A stretch of 26,707 bases of DNA, taken from assembly GCA_035606355.1 (NCBI GenBank), contig DATNFO010000053.1:1-26707 (forward strand). The letters are read 5' to 3'. Origin of the DNA: Sulfopaludibacter sp035606355. GTDB taxonomy: Bacteria > Acidobacteriota > Terriglobia > Bryobacterales > Bryobacteraceae. Under the pieces are notes generated by a model, which did no database searches, was not told where the DNA came from, and saw only the letters and a program-made list of their open reading frames with translations. The number at the start of each line of letters is the position of its first letter. Positions within the stretch are counted from its first letter, which is position 1. Shown here one piece after another: positions 8,262 through 15,170 of the stretch. Both the position numbers and the translations under genes were made by a program.

Positions 8262-8263
8262 GA

Positions 8264-8788
8264 ATGGCGATTGAAGAAATGACGGATGTCGAGAGCCTTT
8301 ATCAACGGTATGCACCCGACGTTCGTCGGTTTGTCCTGTTTCTGTCCGGTGATCCCGTGATGGCGGATGAAATCACCTCGGACACGTTTGTGTCCGCCTG
8401 GCTGGCCCGCGAAAGAATCCGTCAGCCAACGGTGAAGAGCTACCTGTTCGCCATCGCGCGCAATTTGTACCGGGATCTGCAACGCCGCCGGGAACGTCAC
8501 GCGGAGCTCGACGAACACATGACCGACAAGCGAATCAACGCGCAGACGCACATGGAACAGACCGCCGAAGTCCGCGCCGTGCTTGCGGCATTGCAGCAAT
8601 TGCCGGAAATGGATCGCACGGCGCTGCTGATGCGCGCGCTGGACGAAATGCCATACGAGGAAATCGCGGAGACGCTGGGAATCCCCGTCGTCACGGCGAA
8701 AGTAAAGGTCTATCGAGCGAGGTTAAAGTTGATGCAAACCAGGCAGGCGTGGGGAAAAGTCATTTTCTCCCCAGGAGCAAAACCATGA
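8264..8788 (+). CDS. ECF-type sigma-70 family RNA polymerase sigma factor
   Basis: This 174-aa protein is the usual size for an ECF sigma factor. Sigma region 2 spans about residues 11-80 (YQRYAPDVRRFVLFLSG, ADEITSDTFVSAW, KSYLFAIARNLYRDLQRRR). Region 4 spans about 108-162 (LQQLPEMDRTALLMRALDEM, then the helix-turn-helix YEEIAETLGIPVVTAKVKVY). It would direct RNA polymerase to a small regulon. An internal ATG at 8279 is an alternative start with GAAGAA just before it; the ATG at 8264 was kept for the longer frame. The stop overlaps the next gene as ATGA, which fits a sigma/anti-sigma pair. The stimulus is unknown. Confidence 0.9.
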   Translation: MAIEEMTDVESLYQRYAPDVRRFVLFLSGDPVMADEITSDTFVSAWLARERIRQPTVKSYLFAIARNLYRDLQRRRERHAELDEHMTDKRINAQTHMEQTAEVRAVLAALQQLPEMDRTALLMRALDEMPYEEIAETLGIPVVTAKVKVYRARLKLMQTRQAWGKVIFSPGAKP

Positions 8789-9357
8789 ATATTACACGGG
8801 AAGTGGTCACGGATCTGTTGCCGATTTATTTTTCCGGTGAGGGCAGCAGCGACACGAAATCACTGGTCGAGGAATACTTCCGCGACGACCCGGATTTTGA
8901 GCGGATGGCGCGTAGCGCTGGAACGCCGCTGGAAACTCTGCGGGCCGCCCCGCCCGTCCCGGCCGGCTCGGAAAAGGAGAAGCGCGACTTGGAGAGCGTC
9001 CGCTGCGGACTCGACCGGCGCAAGTGGTTGTTCGGCCTGAGCCTGTTTCTCACGCTCAGCCCGCTGTCATTCTATTTCACCCATGGCGACCTCGCCTCTC
9101 TGATGGGTCGCGACGTCCTTTGGGAGGCGGCGTTTGAGTGGACCATGGCGGCGCTCTTCTGGTTCCTCTATTTCGCTCGATTGCGCCGGCGCGCGGCCTC
9201 CCTCGTGGCTGCGATCTTTCTTACGCTGACCCCCATTCCTTTCGTCCTCCACTTCGCGACTGTGCAGGCGCTCAGGGGTAGTTTCGCAGAGGCACTATGT
9301 TTCTGGGTCGCGGCGGCGTTCATCTGGATTGGGTATTTCCGCCAGCGCTCTCATTAG
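8785..9357 (+). CDS. Putative anti-sigma / membrane partner of the sigma factor
   Basis: The protein is 190 aa. The ATG at 8785 was chosen because AGGAG stands 7 nt upstream and it overlaps the sigma stop as ATGA; an ATG at 8749 in the same frame lacks such a site. The cytoplasmic N-terminus (MNITREVVTDLLPIYFSGEG, then a VEEYFRDDP stretch) resembles the short N-terminal helical region of acidobacterial anti-sigma-like proteins. About four membrane segments follow from residue 83 onward. The HxxxCxxC zinc-binding motif of ZAS-type anti-sigma factors is absent. Anti-sigma function is inferred from position and architecture; a sensor or accessory membrane protein remains possible. Confidence 0.7.
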   Translation: MNITREVVTDLLPIYFSGEGSSDTKSLVEEYFRDDPDFERMARSAGTPLETLRAAPPVPAGSEKEKRDLESVRCGLDRRKWLFGLSLFLTLSPLSFYFTHGDLASLMGRDVLWEAAFEWTMAALFWFLYFARLRRRAASLVAAIFLTLTPIPFVLHFATVQALRGSFAEALCFWVAAAFIWIGYFRQRSH

Positions 9358-9886
9358 AACGATTGCGACTCCGCCCGGACCAAGCCTCGCAATTTATGCG
9401 AAGAGGAGGTCACTCACCTCAGCCGGGTTTTCCAAGTCCATACTGCGCAGAACGATTCCGGCAGATGATCGTTGCTGGTTGCAAGAACTATACGGGTGGC
9501 ATACCGGCCGTCCAGCACGTATTGACGAAGCGAATCCGTGGATTGAAGCGCTTGAAGGGACATCCGGAACCGGGTTCAAGCGCTGGTGGCCAGCGGCGAG
9601 TGGGACGTTCCAATTCAGGAGCCGTTCCGCACGGTTGCCCGCAGACGCCTTGCGGGATGTATGGCTTCTTCGTGGTCCGCTTTTTTCGCGCTCGCGCTTC
9701 TCCTTGCCTTCATCTTTCAGCACATCTGCTTTTGAAACACTCAACATCTTTCGAACGGCTGCGTCCATGCGTTCAGCCTCTGTGTTGCCGGGACGCAGCG
9801 TGCAGGTAGCGGTTTCATAAAGCCGAAAAGTCTGACTACTGCATATTGCGGCAGAAATCCTCCAGACGCTATTTGTTGTAGTCGAC
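9358..9886. other. Gene-poor stretch upstream of the dcdV-type gene
   Basis: No convincing gene is seen on either strand. On the minus strand a frame from 9768 to 9394 starts MDAAVRKMLSVSKADVLKDE, with AGG 8 nt upstream, and looks protein-like for about 40 residues before degrading into low-complexity basic sequence. A second minus-strand mini-ORF (9563-9414, 49 aa) contains LDGRYATRIVLATSNDHLPE. These may be remnants of small genes broken by frameshifts. In characterised AvcID systems the inhibitory RNA AvcI lies next to avcD, so this stretch is also the natural place to look for an RNA. Confidence 0.4.
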
Positions 9887-9914
9887 TTGACACGTGCGCG
9901 AACCCGTTTAGAAT
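9887..9914 (+). promoter_or_regulatory. Strong sigma-70-like promoter of the dcdV operon
   Basis: TTGACA (9887-9892) and TAGAAT (9909-9914) are separated by 16 bp, close to the consensus for housekeeping sigma. Transcription would start near 9921, giving a leader of about 18 nt. An inverted repeat CGTTTA-GAA-TAAACG (9905-9919) coincides with the -10 box and could be an operator. Confidence 0.7.
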
Positions 9915-9925
9915 AAACGTTCACG

Positions 9926-9933
9926 AAAAGGAG
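9926..9933 (+). promoter_or_regulatory. Strong ribosome binding site that fixes a TTG start
   Basis: AAAAGGAG ends 5 nt before the TTG at 9939. It is the best SD match near this gene and decides the otherwise unusual TTG start. Confidence 0.75.
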
Positions 9934-9938
9934 ATCTC

Positions 9939-11498
9939 TTGGCGGATGTAGAGGCGGGGCTAACCGTTCAACCGGAACTGGTCTTCGGCTTGGTCGGTCC
10001 ACTCGGCACCGACTTATCGCTTGTGGCTGCCCGTCTTGCGGATGCTCTCACTCAGGTTCGCTACCGTAGTGAAGTCTTTCGCCTCAGCAGGCTAATGCGC
10101 GAGATCCCGCAAGAACCGTGGTCGATGCTGTGCGACGACTTCCGGGATGTCGAGATCGAGCAACACATCAAAGCAGGAAACGAACTCCGGCGAAGGCTGG
10201 GTCGAAAAGATGCGGTTGCAATGCTCGGGATTGGCGCGCTTCGGGAATATCGTGATGTGCAGTCTGGCGATCCAAACAAACCGCTGACGGGTTTCGCAGC
10301 AATTCTGCAATCGCTGAAAAGGCCCGAGGAGATTGAAACGCTCCGGCGAATCTACGGCCCAGCTTTTATCGTCCTTGCCGCTTACTCTCCGAGAGCGCGT
10401 CGGGTTCAGGATCTTGCCCGGAGGATCGCCGAATCTCGGTACAGTAATCAAGCTGGTCAGTTCGTTTCGAAAGCCGAGACTCTGGTTGCAACCGACGAGG
10501 CGGAGGTCGGTGTACCATCCGGGCAGAACGTTCGCGACTCATTCTCTCTGGCGGATGCCATTGTCAACGTCGGTAACGTGCAGTCGCTCGAAACAGCTAT
10601 AAATCGGTTTATAGAGCTCCTTTTCGGCAACACACTGAACACGCCAACCCGTGATGAGCAGGGTATGTATTTCGCTCACGCGGCAGCGTATCGATCGGCC
10701 TCCCTGGCCAGGCAAGTTGGGGCGGCAATCTGCCGGCGTGACGGATCCGTCATTAGCGTTGGCTCGAACGAAGTTGCGAAAGCTGGCGGCGGCCAGTACT
10801 GGTGTGATGACGATCCAGACGGTCGCGACTTCAGAATAGGTTATGACAGCAGTGATCGTATGCGTGAGACGCTGCTTGGTGACGTGCTGGATCGATTGAA
10901 AGAGGGCGGGTGGTTAGCGGCGGATAGATCAGCAGTAGCAACAAAGGAACTCGTCGTGGAAGCACTCCGCGGTACCGATCATCCGATCATGAAGGGCGCC
11001 CAGTTCACTTCCACTATCGATTATGTGCGGGCCGTTCACGCCGAGATGGCCGCCATAACAGACGCTGTTCGCCATGGAGTTCCGACGATCGGCAGCGAGA
11101 TGTTTACCACAACTTTTCTGTGCCACGACTGCGCCAAACATATCGCCGCGGCAGGAATTCAGCGCGTTGTGTACATCGAACCTTATCCGAAAAGCCTAGT
11201 CGGTGAGATGTACCCCGACTCAATCGTCGTGGATACGGACATCGAGTGTTCAGGAAAGGTGCGAATTGACCCGTTTGTCGGCATCGGGCCAAAACGATAT
11301 CAAGATTTTTTTGCGCTCGGCCGGCGCAAGAGGAAGAATAAAGATGGGACCGTCGCAGCTTGGCGTCGAGCGGATGCAGTACCCGCGCTGCCGGACTATA
11401 TGCCATCCGTCGTGGCTCGCCTGACTGCGGAAGAAGAAGCAGTAAAGCAATTCGAAAATCATCTAAGGGCAAGAGTTAATCCAACGGAGAACAGGTAA
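9939..11498 (+). CDS. dcdV: DcdV/AvcD-type anti-phage deoxycytidylate deaminase
   Basis: This 519-aa two-domain protein starts at TTG behind a strong SD. The N-terminal P-loop kinase-like domain (about 14-240) opens with the variant P-loop GLVGPLGTD (17-25), which lacks the canonical lysine. The C-terminal zinc-dependent deaminase domain (about 255-470) begins FAHAAAYRSASLARQVGAAI. It carries HAE (H367, E369) and CHDC (C395, C398), the zinc ligands and catalytic Glu of the cytidine deaminase fold. The order and size match the DcdV/AvcD family, which deaminates dC nucleotides on phage infection and starves phage replication. Third codon positions look richer in A/T than in the neighbours, suggesting transfer. 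It shares the TAATG junction with a 63-aa ORF. An ordinary dCMP deaminase would be far shorter and lack the N-terminal domain. Confidence 0.85.
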   Translation: MADVEAGLTVQPELVFGLVGPLGTDLSLVAARLADALTQVRYRSEVFRLSRLMREIPQEPWSMLCDDFRDVEIEQHIKAGNELRRRLGRKDAVAMLGIGALREYRDVQSGDPNKPLTGFAAILQSLKRPEEIETLRRIYGPAFIVLAAYSPRARRVQDLARRIAESRYSNQAGQFVSKAETLVATDEAEVGVPSGQNVRDSFSLADAIVNVGNVQSLETAINRFIELLFGNTLNTPTRDEQGMYFAHAAAYRSASLARQVGAAICRRDGSVISVGSNEVAKAGGGQYWCDDDPDGRDFRIGYDSSDRMRETLLGDVLDRLKEGGWLAADRSAVATKELVVEALRGTDHPIMKGAQFTSTIDYVRAVHAEMAAITDAVRHGVPTIGSEMFTTTFLCHDCAKHIAAAGIQRVVYIEPYPKSLVGEMYPDSIVVDTDIECSGKVRIDPFVGIGPKRYQDFFALGRRKRKNKDGTVAAWRRADAVPALPDYMPSVVARLTAEEEAVKQFENHLRARVNPTENR

Positions 11499-11689
11499 TG
11501 ACATTAAACAAGGGTTGGCTGAATCGGCAGTTCGACAGGGTGTCGAATGATGTCCGAGGATGGCCGGATTGGATGAGGCGCGAGGCCGGATTCCAGGACG
11601 ACACAACGGAAAAAAAGGTCCCGCAGCAGGACAACCCACAGTCGGTTTCTTGTAGTGCAGCAAACACAGCTGAACGAACCAAACCGTAA
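11498..11689 (+). CDS. Small protein coupled to the dcdV-type gene
   Basis: This 63-aa ORF starts at an ATG overlapping the deaminase stop (TAATG), with GGAG about 8 nt upstream. The N-terminal half is well formed and charged, with an aromatic-rich motif (WLNRQFDRVSNDVRGWPDWM, residues 7-26) followed by RREAGF. The second half is polar and probably disordered. There is no signal peptide or membrane segment. Coupling implies production in fixed ratio with the deaminase, so a role as inhibitor, chaperone or specificity subunit is plausible but not shown. I do not recognise a named family. Published AvcID systems use an RNA partner, not a protein. A chance ORF is possible given the short length. 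Confidence 0.6.
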   Translation: MTLNKGWLNRQFDRVSNDVRGWPDWMRREAGFQDDTTEKKVPQQDNPQSVSCSAANTAERTKP

Positions 11690-11715
11690 GTCCACCGAAA
11701 CCTTCGACCCGACCA

Positions 11716-11758
11716 GGGGACAATCGGCTCCGGGTCCGGGAAACCCGCATCTGTCCCC
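11716..11758. terminator. Nested inverted repeat after the dcdV operon
   Basis: GGGGACA (11716-11722) pairs with TGTCCCC (11752-11758), and inside it CGGGT (11731-11735) with ACCCG (11743-11747). It lies 27 nt after the small ORF and between converging genes. It may terminate transcription, but there is no U-tract, and it could equally be another repeat element. Confidence 0.35.
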
Positions 11759-11943
11759 GCCTATCTTCTCGGTTTTGAGTTCCGAGCCGATTCCCATCGT
11801 CGCCCCCCGGCGCGTTCCCAGTTGCAGGGTTTCACGGGCCGTGGCGCGACGACCACGCTCCATAATCCAGTGCCGAGTACATTGACCGTCGGCGCGTTCG
11901 ATGCAGTCGAGCGAAGCGCCCCTGCCACGTCCCAACAACCCAC

Positions 11944-14490
11944 CTACCGAGCCGAGATCGTATACGAGCCGTTCGATGCACCGTCCACAAGCACCGTCAC
12001 CGGAACCTGCGACCCGCCGAACGATTGTTGCATCGAAAACTGCACCTGATACGCATTCCCGCCGCTCTGCGTGATCTGGCTGACCGGCATCGCAATTCCC
12101 GCCACCGCCACCTGCACGCGCGACAGATTGTTCGCCGCCGAAGGGTCCAGACCCGTCACGTTGACCGTGATCACATCGCCGGCATTGGCGAAGTGTGTCG
12201 CATCCAGCGCTCCGTTCGGGCCGTTGATGCTCTGAATCGTAGGAGGCACCGCCGCGACAATTGTCGCATAGGAGACGCTCCCCGCCGGCGTCGTCAGAGT
12301 GAGCGCGGCGGGGCCCACCGGCAGGCCGCCCGGCACCGCGAAGTTCACCTGCGTCGCCCCCGCGAAGACCACCGTCGCCGGAGTGCCGTTGATCGTTACC
12401 TGCGTGTTTGCAACGCCTGCGCCGACGTTGAAACCATAGACCACGCCAAACCCGCCGGCGTTGAGCGACGTTGCCGCGGGCGCGGCGCCGTTCACCAGCG
12501 CGAGAACCTGCGGAGCGGCCAAAGCGGCAAACGCGCCGCCCTGCGTTGACCAGTTCCCCGCCTGCATCACCTGGAATCCGTTAATCACGCTGATTTCCGA
12601 ACTCCCCGATTGCGGCGCCCCGGCAACCGTCACATTGGCGATCAGGTGATTGGCGTTCACGCGATAAACCTTGTTCACCACCACGTCGTTCGTGCCGAAT
12701 CCGACGCTCACCTGTCCATCGGCGAACTGTCCATTGTTCGCCGTGATGTCGACCATTGCCGTGCTGCCGGCGGGCAGGGAAGACGGCGACACGTTCACGA
12801 TCTGCCCGGTGGAACCGGCGGGATACGTGTACTGCGGCGGGTTCAACGCCTGCAGGAAGATCGAGTTCTGTCCGTCGCTGTTGAACACCGTAATTGCGGA
12901 GGTCTGGCCGCCGATGCCCGGTGGAGGAGTCGCCACCAGAGAGCCATTCGTGAAGGTCGCCGCCGCTTGCAAACCATCGAAAAACACGCGCGTATCCGGC
13001 CCCAGTCCAGTGCCGCTGACCGTCACCGTGCCATCGCCGTTCGCCGGCACGTTAGAGACGTAAGGAGGCCCGCTCTGCACCAGATTCACAGCTTCCGGCA
13101 GCACGTAGATATCGCTGTTCGCGCCGCTGCCGTACCGGAAAACCAGGTGCCGCGGACCGCTGCTCAAGCCGCCCGGCAGCGCGAAGTACAATCCGTCGTA
13201 CTGGTTGTTGGCGTAAAGCTGATTGAAAAACGCCTGCCCGACTCCCAGCATCGTCACCGATTGCGGCAGCACCGTGGCGCCGCTGTTCGCCTGCACCGCC
13301 ACGAACGCCTGGCTCTGCGTCGCGTCCACGTACGCCGGAGTCTCCAGCACGCAAGCCGGGCATGTGTTCGGCGCGGAGGGGTACGTGTGCGCCGCCGGAT
13401 CCAGATAGCTGTAAGTCACCAGGTCGTACGCCGGGACGCCGGAACGCTGCTGAACCGTAAAGTTGTACTGCTGTGGGCTGGGTTGGCCGGCATTCACCGC
13501 GATCGGCTGCGACTGCGAGGGATCGTTGGTGCCGCCATAAAATTGCGTGAAGAAAGAGCCCGATGCCGCGATCGGGCGGCCCGTCTGGTCCTGCGGAAGT
13601 TGCAGCCCTTCGCCGTTGGCCACAATTGCGTCCGGCGGCAGCGGATGCACATAAAGTTGATACGAGTTCGGCGGCAGACCGTTCAGCGTGTACGTGCCAT
13701 CCGGATTCGTCAGCGTGCTGACTGCGGGGCCGTTCACCGGAATCGCGACCACCGACGCCATCGAAACGCCCGTGGAATCGGGGAAAGACACGCGCCCGGT
13801 GATGGAGCCGAAATTGGCAGTCCAGCCGTTATTGCCGTACAGCACCGAAAGACCCGCGATATCGTCGGCATCGATCGGCCGCGCACGCGAGGTGTTGCGG
13901 ATGACGCCCTGCGACATCGCCGCGCCCGTCCACGTGTGCTGCAACCCGAGCGCGTGCCCGATCTCATGCACCGCCGTCGTGAAAAAGCTCTCCATGTAGC
14001 TCGGCCCCGGTACCTGACTCGTGTTGTTGGTCAGAATCACCAGCGACTGCGTGATCGGGATAAAGGTTCCAAAGGTGTTGCCTTGAATGTTCGGAGTGCC
14101 GGAAACCTGCGGCGTGCCCATGCCCAACACGCCCGGCGCCAGGTTCTGGAAAACCACCTTGCCGCCCGCCGTATTGGCGTTCTGGTTGGGAGCCTGCAGG
14201 CCGCCGAAATTGATGCGCAATGCCGATGACGGAACCGCGTTCCATGCCGCCAGAGCCTGCTTGATCTCTCCGAGCACGCTGCCGAACGAATCGTTGGGGG
14301 AGAACGTCGCCGGACCCGAGTCCGTGACGTAGAAATTCACCGTGCTGTTCGGCAGCCGGGTGAGATCGAATTTCGCGGGGACGGGAAAGCCGAGATTGGT
14401 ACGGAAAAAAGTGAGGTAGTGATAATACGCCTGCGCGGGAACACCCAGAAGCAGCGCGGCTGCGGCGAATGCCAGGACCCGCCGCTTCAT
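11944..14490 (-). CDS. Secreted matrixin-like zinc metalloprotease with TIGR03437-type C-terminus
   Basis: This 848-aa protein starts at the ATG at 14490, which begins the signal peptide MKRRVLAFAAAALLLGVPA and overlaps the upstream gene as ATGA; the open frame further upstream is ignored. The catalytic domain (about 25-225) has the zinc motif HEIGHALGLQH (175-185) and downstream the stretch AAMSQGVIRN, the likely Met-turn of metzincins. An SITGRVSFPD-type carboxypeptidase-regulatory-like domain follows. Then come IPT/TIG-like beta modules and a TIGR03437-like C-terminal region (about 600-848; LALVNGAAPAATSLNAGGFG). It probably degrades extracellular protein. Its gene is coupled to a small secreted partner, an arrangement that suggests joint function. 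Confidence 0.88.
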   Translation of the reverse strand: MKRRVLAFAAAALLLGVPAQAYYHYLTFFRTNLGFPVPAKFDLTRLPNSTVNFYVTDSGPATFSPNDSFGSVLGEIKQALAAWNAVPSSALRINFGGLQAPNQNANTAGGKVVFQNLAPGVLGMGTPQVSGTPNIQGNTFGTFIPITQSLVILTNNTSQVPGPSYMESFFTTAVHEIGHALGLQHTWTGAAMSQGVIRNTSRARPIDADDIAGLSVLYGNNGWTANFGSITGRVSFPDSTGVSMASVVAIPVNGPAVSTLTNPDGTYTLNGLPPNSYQLYVHPLPPDAIVANGEGLQLPQDQTGRPIAASGSFFTQFYGGTNDPSQSQPIAVNAGQPSPQQYNFTVQQRSGVPAYDLVTYSYLDPAAHTYPSAPNTCPACVLETPAYVDATQSQAFVAVQANSGATVLPQSVTMLGVGQAFFNQLYANNQYDGLYFALPGGLSSGPRHLVFRYGSGANSDIYVLPEAVNLVQSGPPYVSNVPANGDGTVTVSGTGLGPDTRVFFDGLQAAATFTNGSLVATPPPGIGGQTSAITVFNSDGQNSIFLQALNPPQYTYPAGSTGQIVNVSPSSLPAGSTAMVDITANNGQFADGQVSVGFGTNDVVVNKVYRVNANHLIANVTVAGAPQSGSSEISVINGFQVMQAGNWSTQGGAFAALAAPQVLALVNGAAPAATSLNAGGFGVVYGFNVGAGVANTQVTINGTPATVVFAGATQVNFAVPGGLPVGPAALTLTTPAGSVSYATIVAAVPPTIQSINGPNGALDATHFANAGDVITVNVTGLDPSAANNLSRVQVAVAGIAMPVSQITQSGGNAYQVQFSMQQSFGGSQVPVTVLVDGASNGSYTISAR

Positions 14491-15044
14491 TGCGCGGTCC
14501 TCTTCGCCGCGGCTTGAACCTGCGAGCGCAGTTCCCTCAGGTGCATCGAAAGAGTCTGGTCCTGCACCGGACGCGCCGTACTGCGGTCCAGCATCAACTC
14601 GTGGCTCGCCTCCCGGGTCAATGCCGGATTGGAAGACGAATCGCGCAACCGGAACAGACCCTGCGTCAGGCCGGTCACCTGCGTCAGCCCGTCCGGGCCC
14701 CTCCACAGGAAGAAGACGTACTCATCGCCCTTTTGCAACTCAGGCGCTCCGGCGAAAAACTGCCGCTGCCCATTTGCCACGCCGCCCGGAATAACCAGTT
14801 CCGCCGCGGCCTCTCCCTTGAGCACTTCCGCCGATTGCAATTTGTAATGGGTATAAATGATGGGGCCGGAAAAAGAAGTATAGGAATCCCCGACCTTCGC
14901 CCTCACAATCGCCGTCGATTTCGCGATCATGTCGTCAAGAGAGAGCCGCTCCAGAGTGGCGCACTGGAGCGGCATTGAGCAGAAGGTCAACACTAGCGCA
15001 ATACTGAAGTGGCGCTTCACGGTGTTGGAAACAGCACGGATCAT
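14487..15044 (-). CDS. Small secreted partner of the metalloprotease
   Basis: The protein has 185 aa when started at the ATG at 15044 (MIRAVSNTVKRHFSIALVLT, a signal peptide). A longer frame from 15116 adds 24 residues that do not look like a secretion signal. The mature part holds LSLDDMIAKSTAIVRAKVGD, a central YTHYKLQSAEVLKG stretch, GDEYVFFLWRGPDGL and GLTQGLFRL, a beta-rich pattern. I know no named function. Its stop overlaps the protease start by 4 nt (14487-14490). It could be a pro-region-like inhibitor, a chaperone or a co-secreted binding protein. SD is weak. Confidence 0.75.
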   Translation of the reverse strand: MIRAVSNTVKRHFSIALVLTFCSMPLQCATLERLSLDDMIAKSTAIVRAKVGDSYTSFSGPIIYTHYKLQSAEVLKGEAAAELVIPGGVANGQRQFFAGAPELQKGDEYVFFLWRGPDGLTQVTGLTQGLFRLRDSSSNPALTREASHELMLDRSTARPVQDQTLSMHLRELRSQVQAAAKRTAQ

Positions 15045-15076
15045 ACCAACTAATCTCGATAGAAACAAACTACTTA

Positions 15077-15097
15077 GGCGCCGGAATCCGGTGCGCC
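15077..15097. terminator. Weak hairpin between the Nramp gene and the protease pair
   Basis: GGCGC/GCGCC with an inner CGG/CCG form a stem with a 2-nt bulge and an AAT loop. It lies in the 126-nt gap between two same-strand genes. There is no U-tract, so a terminator role is only a possibility. Confidence 0.25.
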
Positions 15098-15170
15098 GTG
15101 GGTCTGATGGCCACACCCCTGGGACACCATTGTCACAATCCTGAACACTCGTGTGACTCAGGCGACCGAC

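Larger units (their letters stand above)
7595..8263. other. Gene-poor intergenic region with repeats
   Basis: About 670 nt lie between two divergent genes. Complete double hairpins lie at 7660-7699, 7712-7751 and 7865-7904, with a half copy at 8193-8209. The ORFs crossing it read repeat-derived strings such as PTGIFPVGSR and TGILPVVASEARL and are not believable genes. The stretch 7910-8190 shows weak coding-like openness on the minus strand but no family I recognise; it may be a decayed gene. Confidence 0.6.

Noticed and set aside
9297..9820. Plus-strand ORFs of about 165 aa upstream of the deaminase
   Set aside because: Two overlapping frames in the same DNA, both of low quality, with no SD, motif or protein-like composition.
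12610..14229. 539-aa plus-strand ORF opposite the metalloprotease
   Set aside because: It is Arg/His-rich with no motifs and lies opposite a well-supported protease with HEIGHALGLQH.
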